A stretch of DNA of 43,795 bases from Glaciecola sp964418575 (GTDB lineage: Bacteria; Pseudomonadota; Gammaproteobacteria; Enterobacterales; Alteromonadaceae), in contig CAYQMI010000019.1 of assembly GCA_964418575.1 (NCBI GenBank), positions 1-43,795 on the forward strand, in the 5' to 3' direction. The translations under genes and the position numbers were made by a program. The number at the start of each line of letters is the position of its first letter. Position 1 is the stretch's first letter. Shown one piece after another: positions 1 to 7,671 of this stretch. The notes beneath the pieces were generated by a model. That model had not been told where the DNA came from. It did not search any database and saw only the letters and a program-made list of their open reading frames with translations.

Positions 1-2
1 AA

Positions 3-449
3 GTTATTCGGGGCTGGTATATACAAGCGATGCCAGATGAGAAGCCGGGAGACAGTACGTCTTGGTATACCTCTTTTGGGGATTTTTGCGGCGCTTATTT
101 GTCAGAACGGTTCGACAATTCCTGGTGCCTATCACCTGAGCAATCACTTAACCTGCATATCGGCGATAGAACAGTGCCTCAGCAACTGCTCGTGCGCTCG
201 CCCAAAGGTAATAATAAACCCACTGCCTTTTTGCACAACACCTCGGTTTTTGATGTCAGGTTGAATTTGCCGGCCTCAGAATATATTGAAAACTTGGAAG
301 GCCTCAATGTTTATAGCTTGGCGGCAGCACTTGTTCATTCTTCTCTGAATCAGTTTCAAAAAACCTTAAGCCTCTTTGGGCTTAGTTTTCTTCAGCGACT
401 TTTTCTTAAATGCAAACCACCAAGCAAAACCCTCCAAACAGAAACCTAG
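3..449 (+). pseudogene. Truncated Fic-family-like protein fragment, open at the window edge
   Basis: The frame is open from the first bases of the window, so the true start may lie outside it. The encoded stretch (motifs GDSTSWYTSF, WCLSPEQSLNLH, VPQQLLVRSPKG, FDVRLNLP) resembles, from memory, the N-terminal part of a group of proteins annotated as filamentation-induced-by-cAMP (Fic) proteins. The resemblance seems to stop near base 355. The last 30 or so residues run through the terminator and 3' end of the opposite small gene and look like random read-through. No Fic catalytic motif (HPFxxGNGR) is present. I read this as a decayed or deletion-truncated remnant. It could instead be the end of an intact unrelated protein starting outside the window; I am only moderately sure of the family. 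Confidence 0.4.
358..383 (-). terminator. Intrinsic terminator of the small membrane protein gene
   Basis: On the minus strand AAGCC pairs with GGCTT around a 6-base loop (stem arms 379-383 and 368-372). After AAGG a run of six T follows (plus-strand A at 358-363). The hairpin overlaps the last codons of the gene. Confidence 0.6.
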
Positions 450-551
450 TATCACAAGCACAAAAGCACCCGCCTGCTGCCCCATTGCGTAGAAGCTAAT
501 CGCTGCACCGATAAACACTACGAATAAACATATTCTTAGCAAGAGATTCAT
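366..551 (-). CDS. Small two-helix membrane protein, unknown function
   Basis: This is a 61-residue protein with two hydrophobic segments (about residues 3-19 and 25-43), an aromatic patch (FAWWFAF) and a lysine-rich cytoplasmic-type tail. The start at 551 is preferred over an upstream in-frame start at 602, because AAGGAA lies about 7 bases before it and the membrane segment begins directly after. The stop overlaps an intrinsic terminator, which suggests a monocistronic gene. No family is recognised. Confidence 0.6.
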   Translation of the reverse strand: MNLLLRICLFVVFIGAAISFYAMGQQAGAFVLVILGFCLEGFAWWFAFKKKSLKKTKPKEA

Positions 552-806
552 ATTTTTTCCTTTTGGCTTAGATTGGATACTACGCTTTTGCTTTGATAGC
601 ACAACTTTAGTTAGATTTTGAATTGTTACAAACTGTTATGTACGAGGGCGACGATGTAGCAGCGCGGTTTTATAAGTTTTAAGCTTCAGGCAATCTCATT
701 TGCCTAAGTCTTTTTAATACCATATGCTGGTACCCGAAAATTGCTCAATATTGACTGTTAGAACAAAAGCAATTCATGGAAACGTACCCACTTAAAAGGA
801 ATTAAA

Positions 807-1256
807 ATGTCTTACTCGCCCCGATTTAAAATATCGCTTGCCTTGGTATTTATTATTTTTGCGTTTGCCGCAAATGCGACCATCAAAAATTATTGGTATA
901 TCAATCCCTATGGCTTTGAACAGGTTAAAAAACGCGCCGCAGAAGAAGGAGAACCTTTTGTAATATTTATTTATACTGACTGGTGCGGATTCTGTGCAAA
1001 GTTGAATAAAGATTATCTAAGCAACTACAAAGTCAGAAAAGCGCTTTCAAAATCTTATTTGGTAAAAATTAACCCCGAAACAAGCAATAAACACAAAGCC
1101 ATTTCTGATCAGTTTGGTACGAAGGGCTACCCAAACTTCCGAATCGTTTATCCAAACGGGCAAACCGTAAAAATGCATCCCTTTAAAAAGAATGGCAACG
1201 ACTGGACGGCTGAAGAATTTGCAATACGACTTGATAAAGCGCTTAGTAAAAGCTGA
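807..1256 (+). CDS. Secreted thioredoxin-fold protein (WCGFC)
   Basis: This 149-residue protein has an N-terminal hydrophobic segment (residues 8-24, ending AANA), which looks like a signal peptide with periplasmic location. The redox motif W59-C60-G61-F62-C63 and a cis-proline in GYP (P109) are those of a thioredoxin-like disulfide oxidoreductase. AAGGAATTAAA precedes the ATG. The WCxxC with an aromatic and glycine between the cysteines resembles the thioredoxin-like family often placed near DsbD-type reductants, but no partner is adjacent. It stands alone between a palindromic repeat and the small membrane gene. A disulfide reductase role is inferred from the motif; the substrate is unknown. 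Confidence 0.8.
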   Translation: MSYSPRFKISLALVFIIFAFAANATIKNYWYINPYGFEQVKKRAAEEGEPFVIFIYTDWCGFCAKLNKDYLSNYKVRKALSKSYLVKINPETSNKHKAISDQFGTKGYPNFRIVYPNGQTVKMHPFKKNGNDWTAEEFAIRLDKALSKS

Positions 1257-1391
1257 GCGAATTAATAATACGCTGCATTATTTATGGCTGTTGGTTTGAG
1301 GCGAAAAGGGTTTGCTTACTAATATTGCTTTAGTGCCATTGCGTTCTTTGTATTCGCTGAAAATCACTGCAAAGAAACGCGATAATAAACT

Positions 1392-1526
1392 ACGAAGAAA
1401 CGTCATCCTCACGAAAGTGAGGACCTCGTAAACAGCTAGAAATTTTTGACAAAAAACCGCATATTTTGATACTTCGAGGTATCATTTACGAGGTTCCCAA
1501 TCGAGTTGGGAATGACGTTTCTTCGT
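1392..1526. repeat. Palindromic intergenic element with nested hairpins (MITE/REP-like)
   Basis: A 15-bp perfect terminal inverted repeat (ACGAAGAAACGTCAT at 1392-1406; its complement at 1512-1526) encloses further perfect stems. They are 1407-1412 with 1417-1422 (GAAA loop), 1423-1432 with 1485-1494, 1467-1472 with 1479-1484, and 1494-1500 with 1506-1512. Almost the whole right half and the left third are paired, giving a cloverleaf-like fold. No ORF lies inside. The outer motif GTCAT/ATGAC is shared with the elements at 12264 and 43578. Confidence 0.75.
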
Positions 1527-1647
1527 TGTTGAATACCCTGGCAGTTAATAAAAACTAGCAGTTCTTCGTTGTTGAATACCCTGGCAGTTAATAAAAACTA
1601 GCAGTTCTTCGTTGTTGAGTACCCTAGCAATTAATAGAGACTAGCCG
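1519..1647. repeat. Three tandem copies of a 43-bp repeat
   Basis: Copies begin at 1519, 1562 and 1605. The first two are essentially identical and the third is diverged. The repeat begins inside the right terminal repeat of the palindromic element (TTCTTCGTTGTTG), so the tail looks like a duplication of that end plus its flank. There are no unique spacers, so this is not CRISPR. Confidence 0.85.
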
Positions 1648-1664
1648 AAAGCTGCATTAAATAG

Positions 1665-1694
1665 AAAGGGCGAATCATTTCTGATTCGCCCTTT
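1665..1694. terminator. Bidirectional-looking hairpin after gcvP
   Basis: AAAGGGCGAATCA (1665-1677) pairs perfectly with TGATTCGCCCTTT (1682-1694) around a 4-base loop. It lies 85 bases beyond the gcvP stop. T-rich flanks are modest on both sides (GGTATTTTCC on plus, CTATTTAA on minus). It is the most likely end of the gcv transcript. Confidence 0.6.
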
Positions 1695-1778
1695 CGGTAT
1701 TTTCCAACTAATTAGTCACAATCTTAATTAAAGTCACAAGCTATATTAAACAGTCACAAACTTAATTACAGATCATCA

Positions 1779-4718
1779 CTACTCCGCAAAATCCCGATAA
1801 CTATCCAAATCCGGACAAGAACAAATCAAATTCCTATCGCCAAACACGTCATCAATGCGATTCACCGTTGGCCAAAACTTATCTTTTGCAACTGCCGCTA
1901 CTGGGTATGCTGCTAGCTCTCGGCTATAGCTGCGGTTCCAGTTTGCGTCAATCATATCGGCTAAGGTGTGCGGTGCATTGTGCAGTGGGTTGTCGGTGGC
2001 ATCCCATTCGCCTGATTGCACTTTGTCTATTTCGCCGCGGATGCAAATCATGGCTTCAATGAAGCGGTCTAGCTCGGCTTTGGCTTCCGATTCTGTTGGT
2101 TCAATCATAAGCGTGCCCGCAACCGGGAAGCTCATGGTTGGAGCGTGGAAGCCGTAGTCGTTTAAGCGCTTGGCTACGTCCATTTCAGTGACGCCGCTGG
2201 CCTCTTTTAATGGGCGTAAATCAATAATGCACTCGTGCGCTATGCGTCCGTTCATGCCTTTGTACAATATTGGGTAATGGCCTTCGAGCTTTTTGGCTAC
2301 GTAGTTGGCGTTGAGTATTGCTACTTCGGTTGCTTTGCGTAAACCTTCGCTGCCCATCATTTTGATGTACATGTAGCTGATTGGCAAAATAGAAGCACTG
2401 CCCCAAGGAGCGGCAGATACTGCGCCGTTTGAGCCTAAATCTTCGCCTGTGCCAGCTGCGTTTAAGTTAACTACCGTGTGGCTTGGTAAAAATGGAGCCA
2501 AGTGAGCTTTTACGCCAATTGGACCCATACCCGGGCCGCCGCCACCGTGAGGAATACAAAAGGTTTTGTGCAAGTTAAGGTGGGATACATCAGAGCCAAT
2601 TAAGCCCGGTGAGGTAACGCCTACTTGCGCATTCATGTTTGCGCCGTCCATGTAAACTTGGCCGCCAAACTCATGCACAATCTCGCATATTTCTTTTACG
2701 TCTTGCTCATACACGCCGTGAGTCGACGGATAAGTGATCATCGCACAGCTTAAGTTGTCTTTTACTTCTTGTGCTTTAGCGCGCAAATCATCTAAATCAA
2801 CGTTACCTTTGGCATCGCAATCTACCACTACTACTTTCAAACTCACCATTTGGGCAGACGCCGGGTTTGTGCCGTGTGCCGATTGCGGAATTAAGCACAC
2901 ATTTCTGTGCCCTTCTCCGCGGCTTTGATGATAACGCTGAATCGCTAATAAGCCTGCGTATTCGCCCTGCGCACCCGAGTTAGGTTGCATTGAAAGCGCG
3001 TCGTAACCGGTAATGTTAATTAACCAGTCACTGAGCTCATCAATCATGTGCTTATAACCCTGCGCTTGGTCTACCGGTGCGAAAGGATGCAAGCTACCAA
3101 ACTCAGGCCATGTCACAGGGATCATCTCAGCAACGGCATTAAGCTTCATGGTGCACGAGCCAAGTGAAATCATAGAGTGATTTAGGGCTAGGTCTTTATT
3201 TTCCAGTGATTTGATATAGCGGAGCATTTCAGTTTCGCTGTGATAGCGATTAAATACTTCATGCGTTAAAAATTCGGTAGTACGTGCTAATTCAGCCGGA
3301 ATAGACTCACTGCCGTTTTCAATAATTTGCGCATCTAAGTCAGCCACGTTTAAGCCGTGACCTTCGCCCAGTAGCACATCAAATAAGTCTGCAATGTCGG
3401 TGCGAGAAGTGCTTTCATCGAGGGAGATACCCACTGCGCCTTCAATATCGGTGCGCAGGTTCATGCCTTTAGCAAGAGCTGCTGCAACTACTTGCTCTTT
3501 TTTGCCAAGCTCAACGGTTAAGGTATCGAACCAAGTGGTGTTTTTAAGCGTTAAACCTTTTCGCGTTAAACCAGCAGCTAAAATATCGGTAAAACGATGC
3601 ACTCGATGTGCAATAGCCGCTAGGCCTTGCGGGCCATGATACACCGCATAAAAACTTGCCATATTGGCGAGTAATACTTGCGCGGTACAAATGTTTGAAT
3701 TCGCTTTTTCGCGGCGAATATGTTGCTCGCGAGTTTGCAGCGCCATGCGCAGTGCCGGGCGGCCGCGAGTGTCTTTACTTACACCAATAATACGGCCTGG
3801 AAGTGAGCGCTTGTATGAGTCGCGAGTAGCAAAAAATGCAGCATGTGGGCCGCCATACCCCATTGGCACGCCAAAACGCTGGGCGCTGCCTAATGCTACG
3901 TCTGCACCAAGCTCACCCGGAGGGGTAATCATAGTAAGCGCTAACATATCGGTCGCTACTGCAACAATGCCTTTGTTCTCTTGAATAGCGCTAATAAGCT
4001 CGCGAATATCAACAAGCTCACCTGTCGTACCTGGATATTGCAAAAGTGCTCCAAATACATCGTGATTGGCTGCATCGTTTAGCTCGCCAATAACTAGCTC
4101 AAAACCAAACATATCTGCGCGTGTTTGCAGCACGTCAATGGTTTGTGGGTGAACGTTATTAGCAATAAAGAAGCTGTTAGATTTTTTGTTTTTTGATACG
4201 CGTTTAGCTAGCGCCATTGCTTCTGCGGCGGCGGTTGCTTCATCTAATAATGAAGCTGATGCTAAGGGTAGGCCCGTTAAATCAATGGTTGCCTGCTGGA
4301 AGTTTAAAATAGCTTGTAAACGGCCTTGCGCAATTTCTGGCTGGTACGGCGTGTATGCAGTGTACCAACCCGGATTTTCCAGCACGTTTCGTAAAATCAC
4401 GTTTGGCGTGAGCGTGTTGCTATAACCCATGCCAATGAATGAGCGGTTGATCACGTTTTTGCTGGCAACGGCTTTAAGCTCTTTAAGCGCATCAACTTCG
4501 CGCTGAGCTTCGCCTACGTTCAAACCCTCAGAGCGAATGCCTTTAGGCACGGTTTGCTGCATTAAATCATCGAGCGAGCTTGCGCCTACTTCTGCCAACA
4601 TATCCGCAATTTCTTGTTTGCCCGGGCCTATGTGGCGGCGCACAAATTCGTTTTGATTTTCTAACTCTGTCAAGCTTGCGCCTGATAAAGCAACATTAGG
4701 ATTAGTAGCAACATTCAT
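1779..4718 (-). CDS. gcvP: Glycine dehydrogenase (aminomethyl-transferring), P protein
   Basis: This 979-residue protein is the normal length for the fused single-chain P protein. It decarboxylates glycine with pyridoxal phosphate and passes the aminomethyl group to lipoyl-GcvH. Seen: N-terminal FVRRHIGP, the glycine-rich STHGVYE and HGGGGPGMGP stretches, and the PLP lysine in NLHKTF at residue 718. AAGG lies about 9 bases before the ATG. It is last in gcvT-gcvH-gcvP, but a 222-base gap containing a terminator-like hairpin separates it from gcvH, so its level may be set separately. No anomaly is seen in the protein. Confidence 0.98.
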   Translation of the reverse strand: MNVATNPNVALSGASLTELENQNEFVRRHIGPGKQEIADMLAEVGASSLDDLMQQTVPKGIRSEGLNVGEAQREVDALKELKAVASKNVINRSFIGMGYSNTLTPNVILRNVLENPGWYTAYTPYQPEIAQGRLQAILNFQQATIDLTGLPLASASLLDEATAAAEAMALAKRVSKNKKSNSFFIANNVHPQTIDVLQTRADMFGFELVIGELNDAANHDVFGALLQYPGTTGELVDIRELISAIQENKGIVAVATDMLALTMITPPGELGADVALGSAQRFGVPMGYGGPHAAFFATRDSYKRSLPGRIIGVSKDTRGRPALRMALQTREQHIRREKANSNICTAQVLLANMASFYAVYHGPQGLAAIAHRVHRFTDILAAGLTRKGLTLKNTTWFDTLTVELGKKEQVVAAALAKGMNLRTDIEGAVGISLDESTSRTDIADLFDVLLGEGHGLNVADLDAQIIENGSESIPAELARTTEFLTHEVFNRYHSETEMLRYIKSLENKDLALNHSMISLGSCTMKLNAVAEMIPVTWPEFGSLHPFAPVDQAQGYKHMIDELSDWLINITGYDALSMQPNSGAQGEYAGLLAIQRYHQSRGEGHRNVCLIPQSAHGTNPASAQMVSLKVVVVDCDAKGNVDLDDLRAKAQEVKDNLSCAMITYPSTHGVYEQDVKEICEIVHEFGGQVYMDGANMNAQVGVTSPGLIGSDVSHLNLHKTFCIPHGGGGPGMGPIGVKAHLAPFLPSHTVVNLNAAGTGEDLGSNGAVSAAPWGSASILPISYMYIKMMGSEGLRKATEVAILNANYVAKKLEGHYPILYKGMNGRIAHECIIDLRPLKEASGVTEMDVAKRLNDYGFHAPTMSFPVAGTLMIEPTESEAKAELDRFIEAMICIRGEIDKVQSGEWDATDNPLHNAPHTLADMIDANWNRSYSRELAAYPVAAVAKDKFWPTVNRIDDVFGDRNLICSCPDLDSYRDFAE

Positions 4719-4781
4719 TTCACGTGACCTTTATAAAAATGGTGGAAAAGTGATATTTCAACTTCAAAGATGATTAACTGA

Positions 4782-4829
4782 CACCTGAAATCAGGTGCGT
4801 TAAGCAATTGCAGACGCGAAGGTCTGCAA
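4782..4829 (-). other. Two stem-loops in the gcvH-gcvP gap
   Basis: TTGCAGAC (4808-4815) pairs with GTCTGCAA (4822-4829) with a 6-base loop. CACCTGA (4782-4788) pairs with TCAGGTG (4791-4797). Neither has a T run, so they look like RNA-stability or processing hairpins rather than terminators. I see no glycine riboswitch signature. Confidence 0.4.
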
Positions 4830-4901
4830 GCAAAAATCTGCGTTAAGCTAACAAAGAGCGATTTGCCCCCTTTGCCAGCAAACTAAGGCAGTTATTCAAT
4901 A

Positions 4902-4931
4902 TAAAACGCAAAGGCTTTAACTAGCCTTTGC
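4902..4931 (-). terminator. Intrinsic terminator/attenuator between gcvH and gcvP
   Basis: On the minus strand GCAAAGGCT (4931-4923) pairs with AGCCTTTGC (4916-4908) around a 6-base loop, followed by GTTTTAT. It lies just after the gcvH stop and inside the presumed gcv operon, so it would reduce gcvP transcription from the gcvT promoter. Confidence 0.65.
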
Positions 4932-4940
4932 AACGAGAGC

Positions 4941-5330
4941 TTACTCTTCGTCTATTGAGTTCTCATAGCCTTCAGCATCAAGCAAAGACTCAACTTCTGA
5001 CTCGTCTTCTGCCTTGATTTTAAACATCCAACCCTCGCCATAGGGATCAGAGTTAACAAGTTCAGGGGCGTCTTCTAGCTGTTCATTAACCTCTACAACT
5101 TCGCCAGTAAGTGGTGCGTATATGTCAGATGCTGCCTTTACCGATTCTGCTACCGCGCAATCATCTGCTTGGGCAACTGCATCGCCTACATCAGGTAAAT
5201 CTACAAATACCATGTCGCCTAATAAATCTTGAGCGTGCTCACTAATACCTACTGTGTAAACACCCTCACCTTCTGCGCGGATCCATTCGTGGGTAGTGGC
5301 GTAACGTAATTCTTTTGGGATATTGCTCAT
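4941..5330 (-). CDS. gcvH: Glycine cleavage system H protein
   Basis: This 129-residue lipoyl carrier shuttles the methylamine intermediate between the P, T and L proteins. The lipoyl-lysine site is visible as ESVKAASD with K65, in the usual position. The start has AGGATGATTT before the ATG. It lies 49 bases downstream of gcvT and is probably co-transcribed. The C-terminal acidic tail is normal for the family. Confidence 0.98.
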   Translation of the reverse strand: MSNIPKELRYATTHEWIRAEGEGVYTVGISEHAQDLLGDMVFVDLPDVGDAVAQADDCAVAESVKAASDIYAPLTGEVVEVNEQLEDAPELVNSDPYGEGWMFKIKAEDESEVESLLDAEGYENSIDEE

Positions 5331-5379
5331 AAATCATCCTAATATGTTGTAATTGTTTAACATGCAAACTAACTATTAA

Positions 5380-6468
5380 TTATAAAACGCTTTTTCCATT
5401 GCGTACGAAGCTAGGTTTAACTACTTCTACATCAACTAACTTCTTGCGCATTTCAACCTGTACGGTGGCACCTGCTTTGGCCGAATCGCCAGCCGGAACG
5501 CGAGCCATTGCAATACTATGGCCTAGCGTTGGTGAGAATGTACCGGAGGTAATTTTGCCATCACCATCAGGCGTTTTCACTACAAGGCCTGCACGCAATA
5601 CGCCTTTTTCTTTAAACACTAAGCCAATTAGCTTTTCGGTGCCTGCCGCTTTCTGTTGTTCAAGGGCGCTGCGTCCTACAAAATCTCTGTCACTTGGCTC
5701 CCACGTAATCGTCCAAGCCATGTTAGCGGCCAGTGGAGATACGGTTTCGTCCATGTCTTGACCATATAAATTCATGCCCGCCTCTAAGCGAAGGGTATCT
5801 CGGGCACCCAGGCCGCAAGGTTTTACGCCAGCTTTAAGTAGTTCATTCCAAAACTCGTGTGCACGTGCAACAGGAACCATAATTTCGTAACCGGCTTCAC
5901 CGGTATAGCCGGTTGTTGCAATAAATAGGTCTTCTGCTTGTACGCCAAAAAATGGTTTCATGCCGGCGACTGCTTCTTGTTGAGCAGCGCTAAATAAAGT
6001 CCCAGCTTTCTCTTTAGCGTTTGGCCCCTGCACTGCAATCATTGCAAATTCATTTCGCTCGAGTACTTTTACGTCGAACGGTTCTGCGATTTTGTTTAAC
6101 CAGTTTAAGTCTTTTTCTTTTGTTGCAGAGTTCACCACAAGGCGATAATTCGTTGCATCAAAGTGATACACAATAAGGTCGTCAACCACGCCACCGGCTT
6201 CGTTAATCATTCCGCTGTAAAGTGCTTTACCCTTGTCTTGTAGCTTGGCTACGTCGTTCGCTAGTAAGTATTGTAAGTAGGCTTTGGCGTCTGCACCCGT
6301 TACGTCAACAATGGTCATGTGCGATACGTCGAACATACCTGCGTCTTGACGCACTGCGTGATGCTCTTCAATTTGTGAACCGTAGTTTATTGGCATATCC
6401 CAACCAAAAAAATCGACCATTTTAGCGCCCGATTCTAGGTGTGCCGCGTGTAAGGGTGTTTTATTCAT
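5380..6468 (-). CDS. gcvT: Aminomethyltransferase, glycine cleavage T protein
   Basis: The protein has about 362 residues. It transfers the one-carbon unit from lipoyl-GcvH to tetrahydrofolate, releasing ammonia. Family motifs include MVDFFGWDMPINYG near the N-terminus, DVSHM, VQGPNA, GYTGEAGYE and the C-terminal MRKKLVDVEVV. The start MNKTPLHAAH at 6468 is preferred over one six codons upstream because GAGAG lies just before it and family members start there. It is first in the gcvTHP operon and divergent from a LysR regulator 216 bases away. No glycine riboswitch is recognisable in that interval. Confidence 0.97.
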   Translation of the reverse strand: MNKTPLHAAHLESGAKMVDFFGWDMPINYGSQIEEHHAVRQDAGMFDVSHMTIVDVTGADAKAYLQYLLANDVAKLQDKGKALYSGMINEAGGVVDDLIVYHFDATNYRLVVNSATKEKDLNWLNKIAEPFDVKVLERNEFAMIAVQGPNAKEKAGTLFSAAQQEAVAGMKPFFGVQAEDLFIATTGYTGEAGYEIMVPVARAHEFWNELLKAGVKPCGLGARDTLRLEAGMNLYGQDMDETVSPLAANMAWTITWEPSDRDFVGRSALEQQKAAGTEKLIGLVFKEKGVLRAGLVVKTPDGDGKITSGTFSPTLGHSIAMARVPAGDSAKAGATVQVEMRKKLVDVEVVKPSFVRNGKSVL

Positions 6469-6684
6469 AAGGCTCTCTTTAAACACAGTTTATTACCAAA
6501 GCTAAATCTCAGCAGGTAAAGACTATTCACAAAATATAGTAGAAGTATAAAAAGCGACAAGCTCACTAACAAATTAAAAGTTTTAATCTATACATAAGAA
6601 TTTTAAATGTTTAACATAAGTAAGATTAAAATTTATTATATTTCAGTGCTTAATATTATATTTTGTGCGTATAGAGGAATAGCT

Positions 6685-7533
6685 ATGAAGCAACTCTCGT
6701 TAGACACTCTTCGAACCTTTGTGAGTATTGTTGAATTAGGGAGCTTTTATAAAGCGGGCGAAGCGGTGGGTCGGTCTCAGCCGGCGATCAGTTTGCAAAT
6801 GAAAAAATTAGAAGAGCAGCTTGGCAAAAAACTATTCAGTAAAATAGGGCAAAGCTATCAGGCTAATAAAGACGGAGAGTATCTTTATCGTCAGGCCAAA
6901 CAAATGCTCGCGATCAACGACGATATTTTACGCTCTCTCAGCACTCAACAAACATTAAGAGGCCGTTTGCGCTTTGGCATTCCCAGTGAATTTGCTTCAA
7001 CGCTATTGCCCAGCATCATTGGCGAATTTTCACAAACCTACCCCGACGTATCGCTTGATGTTACCTCCTCTTTGTCTCGTAATTTACTCAGTAAAAACGC
7101 GTTAAAAGACTTCGATTTAGTGCTGGCCCTGTCTGATGTTGCGCCGCAAGAGCACGGTGAGGTGCTGCTAGAAGATGAACTGGTATGGGTAGGTGACGCC
7201 AACCACAAGCTAAGTAAAGACAGCCTTGCCCTTGTGCTAGCGCCTGAGGGATGCATGTATCGCAGCCGCGTAATAGAGCAGTTAAAGCAACAAACCCATG
7301 TATGGAAAATTACCTATACCAATGCCGATTTATACGGGCTAATGGCGGCAATTAAACAAGGTTTAGGCATTACTGCTTTAGCTAAAAGCAGCGTACCGCC
7401 TGAGCTGGATCTCATTAAAGACCCGCGTTTACCCTCTTTAGGCAAAATAAAAGTGTGTTTGTTTAACCAAGACACGCAGCATCCGCAGGTGAGTCAAACA
7501 TTGTCAGAATACATTCGTGCCCGAATTGCTTAA
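6685..7533 (+). CDS. LysR-family transcriptional regulator
   Basis: The N-terminal winged helix-turn-helix (SLDTLRTFVSIVELGSF, then GRSQPAISLQMKKLE) is classical LysR. It is followed by an effector domain (FGIPSEFASTLLPSIIGEF) of normal total length (282 residues). ATG at 6685 is chosen over an upstream in-frame start at 6607, because GAGGAATAGCT precedes it and the HTH begins at once. It is divergent from gcvT, so it may regulate the glycine cleavage operon as GcvA does in E. coli. Its HTH sequence is not GcvA-like, however, so neither the target nor the ligand can be assigned. Confidence 0.88.
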   Translation: MKQLSLDTLRTFVSIVELGSFYKAGEAVGRSQPAISLQMKKLEEQLGKKLFSKIGQSYQANKDGEYLYRQAKQMLAINDDILRSLSTQQTLRGRLRFGIPSEFASTLLPSIIGEFSQTYPDVSLDVTSSLSRNLLSKNALKDFDLVLALSDVAPQEHGEVLLEDELVWVGDANHKLSKDSLALVLAPEGCMYRSRVIEQLKQQTHVWKITYTNADLYGLMAAIKQGLGITALAKSSVPPELDLIKDPRLPSLGKIKVCLFNQDTQHPQVSQTLSEYIRARIA

Positions 7534-7671
7534 AGCAAGCGCCCTTTTAATCTGTAAAATTAAGAATCAAATTATAGTGCTTAATAAATCAACATTTCAG
7601 CCGTTATTATTTTAGAGAAATACATTAATAATCAGTAAGGCTCACAACTGAGTCATGCGAAGGAAATCGTT

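Noticed and set aside
1519..1647. 43-bp repeats considered as a CRISPR array
   Set aside because: The copies are directly adjacent without unique spacers, and no cas genes are near.
6469..6684. Glycine riboswitch upstream of gcvT
   Set aside because: The conserved tandem aptamer cores are not visible; the interval is AT-rich and unstructured by eye.
6685..7533. Naming the LysR regulator gcvA because it is divergent from gcvT
   Set aside because: Its helix-turn-helix sequence differs from GcvA, and position alone does not establish the target.
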